The notes beneath the pieces are model-generated. The model worked only from the letters and a program-made list of their open reading frames with translations, made no database searches and was not told the origin of the DNA. A DNA stretch of 64,000 nucleotides from Micromonospora sp. NBC_00389. GTDB lineage: Bacteria > Actinomycetota > Actinomycetes > Mycobacteriales > Micromonosporaceae. Location: the NCBI RefSeq assembly GCF_036059255.1, contig NZ_CP107947.1, forward strand, positions 1,550,001 to 1,614,000, written 5' to 3'. The translations under genes and the position numbers were made by a program. Positions 33,055 to 41,838 of this stretch are shown here, in pieces. The number at the start of each line of letters is the position of its first letter. Positions within the stretch are counted from its first letter, which is position 1.

Positions 33055-34203
33055 ATGGACTTCCGGCTCACCGACGAACAAACGGCGCTGCGGGAGAGCG
33101 TGCGGGACTTCGCCCGCGAGGTGGTCGCACCGGTCATCGCCGAGCACTACGAGCAGCACACCTTCCCGTACGAGGTGATCCGGCAGATGGGCAAGATGGG
33201 CCTGTTCGGCCTGCCCTTCGGCGAGGAGCACGGCGGCATGGGCGGCGACTACTTCGCGCTCTGCCTCGCCCTGGAGGAGTTGGCCCGGGTCGACTCCAGC
33301 GTGGCGATCACGCTGGAGGCGGCGGTCTCGCTCGGCGTGATGCCGATCTACCGGTTCGGCACCGACGAGCAGCGCGCGACCTGGCTGCCGAAGCTGCTCA
33401 GCGGCGAGGCGCTGGCCGGTTTCGGGCTCACCGAGCCGGGCACCGGGTCGGACGCCGCCGGTACCCAGACGCGGGCGGTGCTGGACGGTGACCACTGGGT
33501 GATCAACGGCTCGAAGGCGTTCATCACCAACTCGGGCACCGACATCACGGCCCTGGTCACCGTCACGGCGGTGACCGGCACGAACCCGGACGGCTCGAAG
33601 GAGCTGTCGACCATCATCGTGCCCACCGGTACGCCGGGGTTCACCGTGGCGCCGGGCTATTCCAAGGTGGGCTGGACCGCCTCGGACACCCACGAGCTGA
33701 CCTTCGACGACTGCCGGGTGCCGGCCGCCAACCTGCTCGGCGAGCGGGGCCGGGGCTTCGCCCAGTTCCTGCAGATTCTCGACGAGGGCCGGATCGCCAT
33801 CGCCGCGCTGGCCGTCGGCCTCGCCCAGGGCTGCGTCGACGAGTCGATCAAATACGCCAAGGAGCGGCACGCCTTCGGCCGGCCGATCGGTGCCAACCAG
33901 GCGATCCAGTTCAAGATCGCCGACATGGAACTGAAGGCGCACACCGCCCGGCTGGCCTACTACGACGCCGCCGCCCGGATGCTGGCCGGCGATCCGTTCA
34001 AGCGGCAGGCCGCCATCGCCAAGCTGCACGCCAGCACGATCGCGGTGGACAACGCCCGGGAGGCGACCCAGATTCACGGCGGCTACGGCTTCATGAACGA
34101 GTACCCGGTGGCCCGGTTCTGGCGGGACTCCAAGATCCTGGAGATCGGCGAGGGCACCAGCGAGGTGCAGCGCATGATCATCGCGCGCGATCTGGGTCTC
34201 TGA
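33055..34203 (+). CDS. Acyl-CoA dehydrogenase, short/branched-chain type
   Basis: 382 aa. ATG 33055 follows ACAGGAGGATGAG. FAD and substrate motifs: LTEPGTGSDAAGTQTRAVLD and WVINGSKAFITNSGTD; quaternary interface HAFGRPIGANQAIQFKIADM; C-terminal ILEIGEGTSEVQRMIIARDL. The catalytic Glu is in IGEGTSE, the position used by short- and medium-chain enzymes. Isovaleryl-CoA dehydrogenase uses a different Glu, so despite the leucine-like context this is more like a short/branched-chain (2-methylacyl or butyryl) enzyme. It follows the carboxylase by 81 bp on the same strand. Confidence 0.94.
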   Translation: MDFRLTDEQTALRESVRDFAREVVAPVIAEHYEQHTFPYEVIRQMGKMGLFGLPFGEEHGGMGGDYFALCLALEELARVDSSVAITLEAAVSLGVMPIYRFGTDEQRATWLPKLLSGEALAGFGLTEPGTGSDAAGTQTRAVLDGDHWVINGSKAFITNSGTDITALVTVTAVTGTNPDGSKELSTIIVPTGTPGFTVAPGYSKVGWTASDTHELTFDDCRVPAANLLGERGRGFAQFLQILDEGRIAIAALAVGLAQGCVDESIKYAKERHAFGRPIGANQAIQFKIADMELKAHTARLAYYDAAARMLAGDPFKRQAAIAKLHASTIAVDNAREATQIHGGYGFMNEYPVARFWRDSKILEIGEGTSEVQRMIIARDLGL

Positions 34204-34346
34204 CCGGTCCCCGAGCCGGCCGGCGCCCGATCGGCCGGTCGCTTCGGGTAGGGGTGCCTGTTCGGCTGTCGGATATCGGCGAGGGGGCGTCGGCAGCCCG
34301 ACGTTCGACTGCCGATGGTGGGAGTCGATCCGTACTCTTCGTGCCC

Positions 34347-37040
34347 ATGACTCCCGATCATGATCGGTCGCGGAGCCCGGCGGGCCGTACCGGGCTGCCG
34401 GACCTGCTCCGTGGGCACCGGCGTACCGCCGGCCTGACCCAGGCCGAGCTGGCGTCCCGGGCCGGCGTGGGCGTGCGGACGGTGCGTGACCTGGAGCGTG
34501 GTCGGTCGGTCCGGCCGCAGCGCACCACGGTTGAGCTGCTCGCCGCAGCGTTGGACCTGACCGGCGCCACCCGGGCGATGTTCCTGGCCGCGGCCCGCAG
34601 CACCGCCAGCGGTGAGCCACCCCAGTCGGATGTCACCCCGGTGGCGCTCGCGATCACCGGCAGCACCGCGTCGACTGCCGAGCCCGCCGGATCCGGCCCG
34701 CAGGTCGCCCTTCCACCGCCGGTCGCGCTGATCGGCCGCGACCGCGATGTCACGGAGTTGGCCGGGATGCTGACCGCGGAGCGTGGTCCCCGGCTGGTGA
34801 GCCTGGTCGGGCTGGCCGGGGTCGGCAAGACCGCGCTCGCGCTCTCCGTGGCGCACGCGGCAGCCGGTGCCCACTCGGGCGGCGTGGCCGGGGTGCTGGT
34901 CGGCGAGGGCTCGGACGGACCGGATGTGCTCGCCGCCTCGATGGCCGTGCTCGGCGCGGCCCGGCTGCCGGAACTCGTCGCCCGGCTCGCCGGCCGGCCG
35001 GCGTTGTTGGTGATGGACGCGGTGGAGCGCGCACCGGGCCCGGTGGCCGAGACGCTGCACCGGCTGACCGGCGTGCTGCCCTCGCTGCGGGTGTTGGTCG
35101 CCGGGCGGCATCCGGTCGGGCTGCCCGGCGAGCGGGTCTGGCCGGTGGCGCCACTCGACGTGCCGCCGCCGGGCGCCGAGCGGCGTGGGCCGGCCACGCT
35201 CGGGTCGTGGCCGGCGGTCGCGCTGTTCACCGCCCGTCTGGCCCAGGTCCGTCGGGAGCCTCCCACCGCGGACGAACTGCCTGCTCTGGCCGCACTGGTC
35301 CGCCGGCTGGGCGGGCTGCCGCTGGCCATCGAGCTGATGGCCGCCCGGGGCAGGATCCTCGACCTCACCGAGCTGCTTGACCGGTACGGCGACCGGGTGC
35401 TCGACCTGGCGACCCCCGCCGACCCGGCGGTCCATCCCGGCTGGGACGGGCCCGACGCGACGGTCCGCCGCTCGGTCGGCGCGGACGACACCGGGGCAGT
35501 CGTGGCGGTGACCCTGCGGGACGCGGTGGAGACCAGCTACCGGCTGCTCGCGTCGGACGAGCGGGCCGCGCTGCGCAGGCTCGCCGTGTTCGGTAACCGC
35601 TGGTCGGTGGAGTTGGCCGAGGAGATGCTCGTCGACGAGGCCGACCGGGACGGCGCGGCGGCGATCGATCCCGTTTCGCTGTTGGACCGGCTCGTCGAAC
35701 TCGGCCTGCTGAGCGTGCGCGGCACCGGGCCGTACCGGTTTCGGCTGCTTGACGCGGTACGCGACTTCGCCGCCGAGCAGGCGGCCGGCGGCGGCGAGCT
35801 GCCCTCCATCCGGCGTCGGCACGCGGTGGTGGTCGCTCGACTGGTGGCGCGGACCGCCACCGATCTGGTCGGTTCGCGGCTGCCCGAGGCGTTGCACCGG
35901 CTGGACGAGGTGACCAGCGACATCAGTTCGGCGCTGGCCCACGCCGCAACCGACGATCCGGTGACCGCGCTCCGTCTGGCGGCCTCCCTGACCCGCTGGT
36001 GGCGGTTTCGTGGCCGGGATGTCGCCGGCCGGCAGTGGCTGCGCCGGTTGTTGGCCGATCCGCGGACCGTCGACGCCGATCCCGTCCTGCGGGGCTGGGC
36101 CGCCCTCGGGGTGGCCCGGCTCGCTGCCGAGCACGGCGCGGGCGCCGACGAGCTGCCGACGGCGCGGGCCGCGTTGGACGCGTTCCGGCAGGCCGGCGAC
36201 GTCAGTGGGGAGTTGGAGTCGCGGATCGTGCTGGGCGCGCTGCTGATCGGCGTTGGCCGGCGCGACGAGGCCCGCGAGCAGGCCGAGACGGTGCTCCGGC
36301 TGGCCGGCCGCAACGGCCGGATCCGGGACATGGCGGTGGCCCAGAACAGCCTCGCCTGGCACGAGATCCGGGTCGCCGACCTGGCTGCGGCGCACCGCCG
36401 GCTGGCCGCGGTGGACCGGCTCGCCGCCGAGTGCGGGGAACAGCGGCTGCGGGCGCTCTCCTGGGCCAACCGGGCCGAGGTCGTCCGCCTCGAGGGTCGG
36501 TACGCCGACGCGGTGGACCAGGGCCGACGGGCGGTGGCGGCGTTGTCCGAGCTGGGTGATCCGCGGCACCGCAGACGGGTGCTCGGCACGATCGGGTTGG
36601 CGCTCGCCCAGGACGGTCGCGGTGACGAGGCGGCCGAGGTGCTCACCGAGTTGCGCGCCGACGCCGCCGAGCTGGGAGTAGGCGTGCGGTCGCGGCCGCC
36701 AGCGGAGCGGGCCGGACCGCCGCGACCGCGTCTGCATGGTGCGGTGCCGGCCGGGGTCGGCCCGAAGGCGGCGATCTGTGCGTTGATCGAGGGAAACCTG
36801 GCGCTGCACCGGGGTGACCGGGAGTTGGCGGCCGAGTGGTTCGCCGCCGCCGCCGAGGTTGGTCAGGACCGGCGGGACGCGGTGGAGGCGCTGGTCGGGC
36901 TGGCCGCGAGCACTGCCGACGCGGCGATCCTCGACCAGCTCGACCGGGTCTGCCAGGAAAGTGGCATCCGCCTGCTGCCGCAGGAGTCGGAACTGCTCTA
37001 CGCGCTGACCGCCACCCGGGGCGGGCCCGCCGAGCGGTAG
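34347..37040 (+). CDS. XRE-STAND-type ATPase transcriptional regulator with helical repeats
   Basis: 897 aa from ATG 34347; TACTCT at 34333-34338 lies eight bases before it. Domain order: an HTH (LLRGHRRTAGLTQAELASRA, then GVRTVRDLERGRSVRPQR, residues ~15-60); a linker; an NTPase with P-loop LVGLAGVGKTALALS about residue 155 and a Walker-B-like PALLVMDAVERAPG near 225; winged-helix-like DEVTSDISSALAHAATDDPV; and a C-terminal TPR-like array (GRRDEAREQAETVLRLAGRN, ALAQDGRGDEAAEVLTELRA). This is the architecture of actinobacterial STAND regulators such as AfsR/LuxR-like MalT relatives. Likely a signal-dependent activator with unknown inducer. Neighbours do not reveal the target. Confidence 0.88.
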   Translation: MTPDHDRSRSPAGRTGLPDLLRGHRRTAGLTQAELASRAGVGVRTVRDLERGRSVRPQRTTVELLAAALDLTGATRAMFLAAARSTASGEPPQSDVTPVALAITGSTASTAEPAGSGPQVALPPPVALIGRDRDVTELAGMLTAERGPRLVSLVGLAGVGKTALALSVAHAAAGAHSGGVAGVLVGEGSDGPDVLAASMAVLGAARLPELVARLAGRPALLVMDAVERAPGPVAETLHRLTGVLPSLRVLVAGRHPVGLPGERVWPVAPLDVPPPGAERRGPATLGSWPAVALFTARLAQVRREPPTADELPALAALVRRLGGLPLAIELMAARGRILDLTELLDRYGDRVLDLATPADPAVHPGWDGPDATVRRSVGADDTGAVVAVTLRDAVETSYRLLASDERAALRRLAVFGNRWSVELAEEMLVDEADRDGAAAIDPVSLLDRLVELGLLSVRGTGPYRFRLLDAVRDFAAEQAAGGGELPSIRRRHAVVVARLVARTATDLVGSRLPEALHRLDEVTSDISSALAHAATDDPVTALRLAASLTRWWRFRGRDVAGRQWLRRLLADPRTVDADPVLRGWAALGVARLAAEHGAGADELPTARAALDAFRQAGDVSGELESRIVLGALLIGVGRRDEAREQAETVLRLAGRNGRIRDMAVAQNSLAWHEIRVADLAAAHRRLAAVDRLAAECGEQRLRALSWANRAEVVRLEGRYADAVDQGRRAVAALSELGDPRHRRRVLGTIGLALAQDGRGDEAAEVLTELRADAAELGVGVRSRPPAERAGPPRPRLHGAVPAGVGPKAAICALIEGNLALHRGDRELAAEWFAAAAEVGQDRRDAVEALVGLAASTADAAILDQLDRVCQESGIRLLPQESELLYALTATRGGPAER

Positions 37041-37291
37041 TCGCGGCGGGTTGCCGGGTGGAGAGTGGCGCGGGCGAAAAGCCCCCTTTGTTGCTACCCC
37101 TCGCTGTTCGCCCGCGCCGTCACCCCCCGGTGAATCCCCGGTGGACGAAAGCCTGCCACCGCGATCGAGGCGGAAAGCCTGTTTCGGGCGGCATGTCGGG
37201 GTGGCAAGGTCAGTTCTGCCGGTCTTTCTGCCGGTAGCGCCGACACCGCTCCCGGTCGGTCGCCGACTGCCAAACGGGCGGCCGGCGACGG
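37041..37291. other. Convergent intergenic region with hairpin
   Basis: 251 bp between the STAND regulator and the MarR gene end. It contains the hairpin at 37067-37118 and no credible gene. Confidence 0.6.
37067..37118 (+). terminator. Terminator hairpin after the STAND regulator
   Basis: GGCGCGGGCGAA (37067-37078) pairs perfectly with TTCGCCCGCGCC (37107-37118), 12 bp, with a 28-nt loop containing a GCCCCCTTTG stretch. It starts 27 bases after the stop. Confidence 0.65.
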
Positions 37292-37795
37292 TCAGTGGGC
37301 AGCGCCGTCGACGGCGGCGATCTCCTGCTCGGTGCTGCCAGCGGTGGCTCCCGGATGCACGGCGTCACGGACCCGGCGCAGGCCGTCGAGCAGGGCCGCC
37401 AGAGCCTCGGGGTCGAGTTGCCCGGTGAACCACTGCTCGATGATCCGTAGGTGCCCGGGCAGCGTCTCATCCAGCCGCCGCATGCCAGCGGCGGTTACCA
37501 CGGCGAACGAGCTGCGGCGGTCGGACGGGCAGGCCCGGCGGGTGAGCAGCCCGTCGCGTTCCATCCGGTCCACCACGCGGGTCACCCCGCTGGTGGACAG
37601 GGAGGTCTGCGCGGCGAGGTCCGACATCCGCAGTTGGTTGCCCGGTGAGCGGGCCAGTCGGGTGAGCACCTCGAACTCGACCACGGAGAGGCCCTGCTCG
37701 TCGAGTTGGGCAGCGAACCGGGCCGACAGACCGGCATGCACCTCGTAGAGCAGGCCGACGGCGGTGATCCGGGGGTCGTCGAAGACGTTGGTCAC
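37292..37795 (-). CDS. MarR-family transcriptional regulator
   Basis: 167 aa from GTG 37795. An upstream in-frame ATG at 37852 would add 19 residues but would then occupy the promoter and operator region of the divergent YceI gene, so it is not preferred. The winged helix is clear: LSVVEFEVLTRLARSPGNQL, MSDLAAQTSLSTSGVTRVVD, RMERDGLLTRRACPSDRRSS. These proteins bind palindromes and respond to phenolic or oxidative signals. It is divergent from yceI over about 98 bp, and CTTGA/TCAAG inverted repeats there make that gene its probable target. Confidence 0.9.
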   Translation of the reverse strand: MTNVFDDPRITAVGLLYEVHAGLSARFAAQLDEQGLSVVEFEVLTRLARSPGNQLRMSDLAAQTSLSTSGVTRVVDRMERDGLLTRRACPSDRRSSFAVVTAAGMRRLDETLPGHLRIIEQWFTGQLDPEALAALLDGLRRVRDAVHPGATAGSTEQEIAAVDGAAH

Positions 37796-37813
37796 TCGTT
37801 CATCGTACCAGTA

Positions 37814-37853
37814 CTTGACAGGGGGAATGTTGTTGCGGTTATATTTGCTCAAG
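37814..37853 (+). promoter_or_regulatory. yceI promoter overlapped by inverted repeat, likely MarR-controlled
   Basis: TTGACA (37815-37820) with 18 bases to TTATAT (37839-37844) is a near-consensus sigma-70 promoter, rare in this GC-rich window. CTTGA (37814-37818) and TCAAG (37849-37853) form an inverted repeat flanking it. Binding there would block RNA polymerase. Confidence 0.75.
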
Positions 37854-37893
37854 CAGTCGTTGGGCTACTAAACATTCTCTGGAGGACATCAGC

Positions 37894-38475
37894 ATGACCA
37901 GCAGCATCGATGCGGTTACCCGCGACTGGGACGGCCTCACCATCCCGACCCCCGGCACCTACGCGCTGGACGTCGCGCACAAGCGGGTCGGCTTCGTCGC
38001 TCGGCACATGATGGTCAGCAAGGTCCGTGGCGAGTTCAACGAGGCGACCGCCACCATCACCGTCGCCGAGGACCCGCTGCAGTCCTCGGTCGCTGCCACC
38101 ATTCAGGGTGCCAGCATCGACACCACCCAGGCCGACCGGGACGCGCACCTGCGCAGCCCCGAGTTCCTGGATGTCGAGAACTTCCCGACCCTGGAGTACC
38201 GCAGCACCGGGGTCAAGTCCCGTCGTGGCAACGAGTTCGTGCTCTCCGGTGAGCTGACCATCAAGGGCGTCACCCGCCCGGTCGAGCTTGAGGTCGAGTT
38301 CGAGGGTGTCGGCCGCAGCCCGTTCGGCCAGGACATCTTCGGCTTCTCCGCGAGCACCGAGATCGACCGCGAGGAGTTCGGCCTGACCTGGAACGTCGCG
38401 CTGGAGACTGGCGGCGTGCTGGTCAGCAAGAAGATCAAGATCGAGATTGAGGGCGAGGCCATCCGCCAGGCCTGA
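37894..38475 (+). CDS. YceI-family lipid-binding protein
   Basis: 193 aa. ATG 37894 after TGGAGGACATCAGC. YceI proteins have a lipocalin-like barrel that binds a polyisoprenoid or amphipathic ligand. Features: GTYALDVAHKRVGFVARHMM, then VSKVRGEFNEATATITVAED, AHLRSPEFLDVENFPTLEYR and the barrel strands GELTIKGVTRPVELEVEFEG. No signal peptide, so it is cytoplasmic, as is common in actinobacteria. It is driven by the strong TTGACA/TTATAT promoter and is probably repressed by the divergent MarR. It ends at a strong terminator. Confidence 0.93.
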   Translation: MTSSIDAVTRDWDGLTIPTPGTYALDVAHKRVGFVARHMMVSKVRGEFNEATATITVAEDPLQSSVAATIQGASIDTTQADRDAHLRSPEFLDVENFPTLEYRSTGVKSRRGNEFVLSGELTIKGVTRPVELEVEFEGVGRSPFGQDIFGFSASTEIDREEFGLTWNVALETGGVLVSKKIKIEIEGEAIRQA

Positions 38476-38492
38476 TCCTTCGGATCGCCGGT

Positions 38493-38531
38493 ACGCCGGG
38501 CCCGCGCCGTACGTCGGCGCGGGCCCGGCGT
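38493..38531 (+). terminator. Strong hairpin after yceI
   Basis: ACGCCGGGCCCGCGCC (38493-38508) and its exact complement (38516-38531) form a 16-bp GC stem with a 7-nt loop, 18 bases after the yceI stop. Confidence 0.85.
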
Positions 38532-38761
38532 CGTCTCCGTCGACCTCGTGGGAATTGTCACGAGTTGTTCGCACGGCTACCGGGTCCGGCCAGGCGCCGA
38601 CGGGGTACAGATGGCGCCACGAGCGCGTCTGGCTCCGGTTGGTGACGGATCACCCGGCGCCGGCCTCTGGCCCCGGCCAGGCAAGCGCTCTTAACGTGGA
38701 TGGTTCACACTGCGCTTTCCGGGACGGCAGGATCCCGACCGCGCCGGCGTCGGGAGGACAC

Positions 38762-40240
38762 ATGGGCAGGGACGTCTCGCAGGGCGCCTTCTCCCGGGAG
38801 GACCGCGTCCGCTACCGGCAGAAGGTCCGGCGCTGCCTAGACGTCTTCGCGCTGATGCTGGACGACTTCGGCTTCGACGCCGACCGGCCGATGACCGGGC
38901 TGGAGATCGAACTCAACCTGGTCGACTCGGCGGCCGAACCGGCGATGCGCAACGAGGAGATCCTCGCCGACATCGCCGACCCGCTCTTCCAGACCGAGCT
39001 GGGGCAGTTCAACCTGGAACTCAACGCCGAGCCCCGGCTGATCGAGGGCACCGGCTTCGCCGACTACGAACACGACCTGCGCGGCAGCCTCTCCCGGGCC
39101 GACGAGCGGGCGGCCAAGTCCGACGCGAAGATCGTCCTGGTCGGCATCCTGCCCACCCTCACCGAGGGGCACCTGGTCGAGGACAACCTCTCCACCAATG
39201 AGCGCTACCGGGTGCTCAACGACCAGATCGTCGGTGCCCGGGGCGAGGACATCGAGCTCGACATCCGCGGCGTCGAGCAGTTGCGGACGCACACCGACTC
39301 GATCGCCCCCGAGGCCGCCTGTACCAGTCTCCAGTTCCACCTCCAGGTGGCGCCGGACAGCTTCGCCGACTACTGGAACGCGTCGCAGGCCATCGCCGGG
39401 GTGCAGGTGGCGATCGGGGCGAACTCTCCCTTCCTGTACGGCCGGCAGCTCTGGGCCGAGACCCGGATCGCCCTCTTCGAGCAGGCCACCGACACCCGTC
39501 CGGACGAGCTCAAGGCACAGGGCGTACGCCCCCGGGTGTGGTTCGGAGAGCGGTGGATCACCTCGATTTTCGACCTGTTCGAGGAGAACGTCCGGTACTT
39601 CCCGCCGCTGCTGCCGATCTGCGAGGACGAGGACCCGGTGGAGGTGCTGCACGCCGGCGGTGTGCCCCAGCTCGGCGAACTGCGGCTGCACAACGGCACG
39701 GTCTACCGCTGGAACCGCCCGGTCTACGACATCATGAACGGCCGCCCGCACCTGCGGGTGGAGAACCGGGTGCTGCCGGCCGGCCCCACGGTGGTGGACA
39801 TGCTGGCCAACGCGGCCTTCTACTTCGGGCTCGCCCGCGGCCTGGCCGAGGCGGAACGGCCGATCTGGAGCCAGCTCACCTTCAGCTCCGCCGAGGAGAA
39901 CTTCCACGCCGCCGCCCGGCGCGGCCTGGACGCCGTGCTGCACTGGCCCCGGGTCGGCGATGTGCCGGTCACCAAGCTGGTGCTGGAGCAGTTGCTGCCC
40001 ACCGCCGCAGCCGGCCTGGACGGGTTCGGTGTCGCCCCGGCGCAGCGCGACCGGCTGCTCGGCATCATCGAGCAGCGCTGCCGGACCGGCCGCAACGGTG
40101 CCGTCTGGCAGACCGAGGCGGTCTGGGCGGCGGAGCGGCACCGGGGCATGGACCGGCCCGCCGCGCTGCACCACATGGTCCAGCGCTACGCGGAACTCCA
40201 GCGCGGCAACGAGCCGGTGCACACCTGGCCGGTCGACTGA
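38762..40240 (+). CDS. Glutamate-cysteine-ligase-like (GCS2) enzyme
   Basis: 492 aa from ATG 38762 after GGGAGGACAC; longer in-frame starts upstream are not needed. GCS2-type ATP-grasp-like ligases join an amino acid to glutamate; this is the YbdK/EgtA-related group. Seen: metal-binding MTGLEIELNLVDSAAEPAM, QFNLELNAEPRLIEG, HTDSIAPEAACTSLQFHLQV, and VENRVLPAGPTVVDMLANAA. In actinobacteria that use mycothiol instead of glutathione the substrate of these proteins is not certain (ergothioneine-type gamma-glutamylcysteine is one option, but no egt genes lie nearby). About 285 bp of leader precede it. Confidence 0.85.
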   Translation: MGRDVSQGAFSREDRVRYRQKVRRCLDVFALMLDDFGFDADRPMTGLEIELNLVDSAAEPAMRNEEILADIADPLFQTELGQFNLELNAEPRLIEGTGFADYEHDLRGSLSRADERAAKSDAKIVLVGILPTLTEGHLVEDNLSTNERYRVLNDQIVGARGEDIELDIRGVEQLRTHTDSIAPEAACTSLQFHLQVAPDSFADYWNASQAIAGVQVAIGANSPFLYGRQLWAETRIALFEQATDTRPDELKAQGVRPRVWFGERWITSIFDLFEENVRYFPPLLPICEDEDPVEVLHAGGVPQLGELRLHNGTVYRWNRPVYDIMNGRPHLRVENRVLPAGPTVVDMLANAAFYFGLARGLAEAERPIWSQLTFSSAEENFHAAARRGLDAVLHWPRVGDVPVTKLVLEQLLPTAAAGLDGFGVAPAQRDRLLGIIEQRCRTGRNGAVWQTEAVWAAERHRGMDRPAALHHMVQRYAELQRGNEPVHTWPVD

Positions 40241-40294
40241 CTCCGCGCGCCCAGCTCGCCCACCGCGTTGGCGGCTCGCCGCCGTCGAGGGGGC

Positions 40295-41716
40295 TCAGTC
40301 GGTGGCGGGTCGCCCGGACCGTCGCGGCGACCTGCTCCGTCGGCCACCCGTCGCCGCACCCTCCGCCGAGCCACCGTCCGCGGAATCGGTCGGATCGGCG
40401 AGGTCCGGGTCCGTGCGCGGTGCCGGCACCCGGGGTACGCCGGCGGTGCCCCGCTTCCGCGGAGCGGCCTCGGTCACCGGGGGTACGGCGCCGGCAGGGA
40501 CCTTTCCGCGCCCGGTGGTGACCTCTGCCGAAGGGCTGACCGCCGCCGGCTCGGACTCGGCGGCCCGGGGCGAGCCGGGCTCGACGACGGTGTGCGGGCC
40601 GGCTGCGCCGGCCGCGTTCCGGTTCCGGTCGGCCCGCTCGGCGAAGACGGCGATCAGCACCGAGCCGCCGATGCCGGCGATCACCGCGTACGGGGCGATC
40701 AGTTGGGTGGACAGCTGTGCCGGACCCAGTGCCGACCAGCGCGGCACGGTGGTCAGGTAGGCGAGCGCGACGAGCAGTGGACCGGCCGCGCCGGAGGCCG
40801 CCGCGCCGACCCGGTGCCCGGGCGACCTCGCGGCCCGTCGGGCGGCCAGCGCGCCGATCACCAGTGCGGGAACGAGCGCCAGCAGCGCACCCGGCCAGTA
40901 GAGCTGGTCCCCGATCCAGTATCGAGGGTGATCCGGGTCGAGCTGCCAGGTGCCGAGCTGGGCGCCGGTCAGCCCGCGTCCGACGCGTACCCCGTCGATC
41001 ACCGAGACCACCGCGAGCAGCCAGAGCCAGGCGGCCGTCGCGGTCACGTTCAGCGCGGCGGTACGGGAGCGCAGCGCCCAGACCGCGACGAGCACGCCGA
41101 TCAGGATGCCCAGTCCCGCGTGTACGGCGGCCACCCGTTGCGGGGCCCCGGTGTCGGCGCCCATCGCGACCCGCGCAGGTACGGAGACCAGCAGCACGGT
41201 GACCAGCCCGCCGATCCCGGCACCGAGCGCCAGGGCGATCCGTCGCAGCAGGCCCCCGTCCTCGTTGGGCAGGGCCTCGGACGCCCGCGCCGACCGGTCG
41301 CCCGTCTCGGCCGCTCGGTCCGTCGTCGTGGGGCCGCTGTCGTCGACCGCAGTCGGACGCCCGGTCGCGAGCGCCGCCCGGTCCGGCCGGGCCGCCTGGT
41401 CCGACCCGTCCGCCGGTCCCGGCTCGGGCACGGCGGGAGGCGTCGGCTCCGTGTCGGTCACCCTCGGATCGGCCACCGGCGGCACGGCCCGCTGGTGCAG
41501 CCGCTGCGCACAGACCGCACCCAGCACGGTCGAGCTGGCGGCGAGCCAGGTGGCCCAGGCGAGGCCGTCCGGCCATGCCGTCTCTGTGGCTCCGGCATCG
41601 GTTGGCGTCCAGGTGATGACGCCGAGCCCGTAGCCGAAGCCCAGTTGCGCGGCGCCAGCGCCGGCAGCGACCCCGATCGCCGTCGCGATCGATACTCCCC
41701 AGCCCCGTCTGGCCAT
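40295..41716 (-). CDS. Polytopic membrane protein with disordered ends, unknown function
   Basis: 473 aa from ATG 41716. The N-terminal membrane part begins GWGVSIATAIGVAAGAGAAQ, a hydrophilic Pro/Asp-rich loop follows (about residues 75-135), then about seven membrane helices (GAGIGGLVTVLLVSVPARVA, VHAGLGILIGVLVAVWALRS, NVTATAAWLWLLAVVSVIDG, YWPGALLALVPALVIGALAA and more), and a charged, low-complexity C-terminal tail of about 90 residues. Not recognised. A longer open frame extends beyond 41716 but crosses the start of the divergent PASTA gene. The two share a 122-bp divergent region. Confidence 0.7.
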   Translation of the reverse strand: MARRGWGVSIATAIGVAAGAGAAQLGFGYGLGVITWTPTDAGATETAWPDGLAWATWLAASSTVLGAVCAQRLHQRAVPPVADPRVTDTEPTPPAVPEPGPADGSDQAARPDRAALATGRPTAVDDSGPTTTDRAAETGDRSARASEALPNEDGGLLRRIALALGAGIGGLVTVLLVSVPARVAMGADTGAPQRVAAVHAGLGILIGVLVAVWALRSRTAALNVTATAAWLWLLAVVSVIDGVRVGRGLTGAQLGTWQLDPDHPRYWIGDQLYWPGALLALVPALVIGALAARRAARSPGHRVGAAASGAAGPLLVALAYLTTVPRWSALGPAQLSTQLIAPYAVIAGIGGSVLIAVFAERADRNRNAAGAAGPHTVVEPGSPRAAESEPAAVSPSAEVTTGRGKVPAGAVPPVTEAAPRKRGTAGVPRVPAPRTDPDLADPTDSADGGSAEGAATGGRRSRSPRRSGRPATD

Positions 41717-41838
41717 GCCGGGCAGCGTAGCGTCCCGTCGTCGGCGCGGCGAGTCGCGACGACCCGCCGGGGTTGGCCGGCGGCGCAGCGTGTTGGGCGG
41801 CGACGGGTACGGTCGCCGGTGATGAGGCGGTGGGCGGT

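Noticed and set aside
31414..34620. A 1068-codon minus-strand open frame
   Set aside because: It lies opposite the carboxylase beta and dehydrogenase genes, which have clear domain motifs and ribosome sites. Its translation is Arg/His/Gly/Leu-rich with no domain, a typical artefact of high third-position GC.
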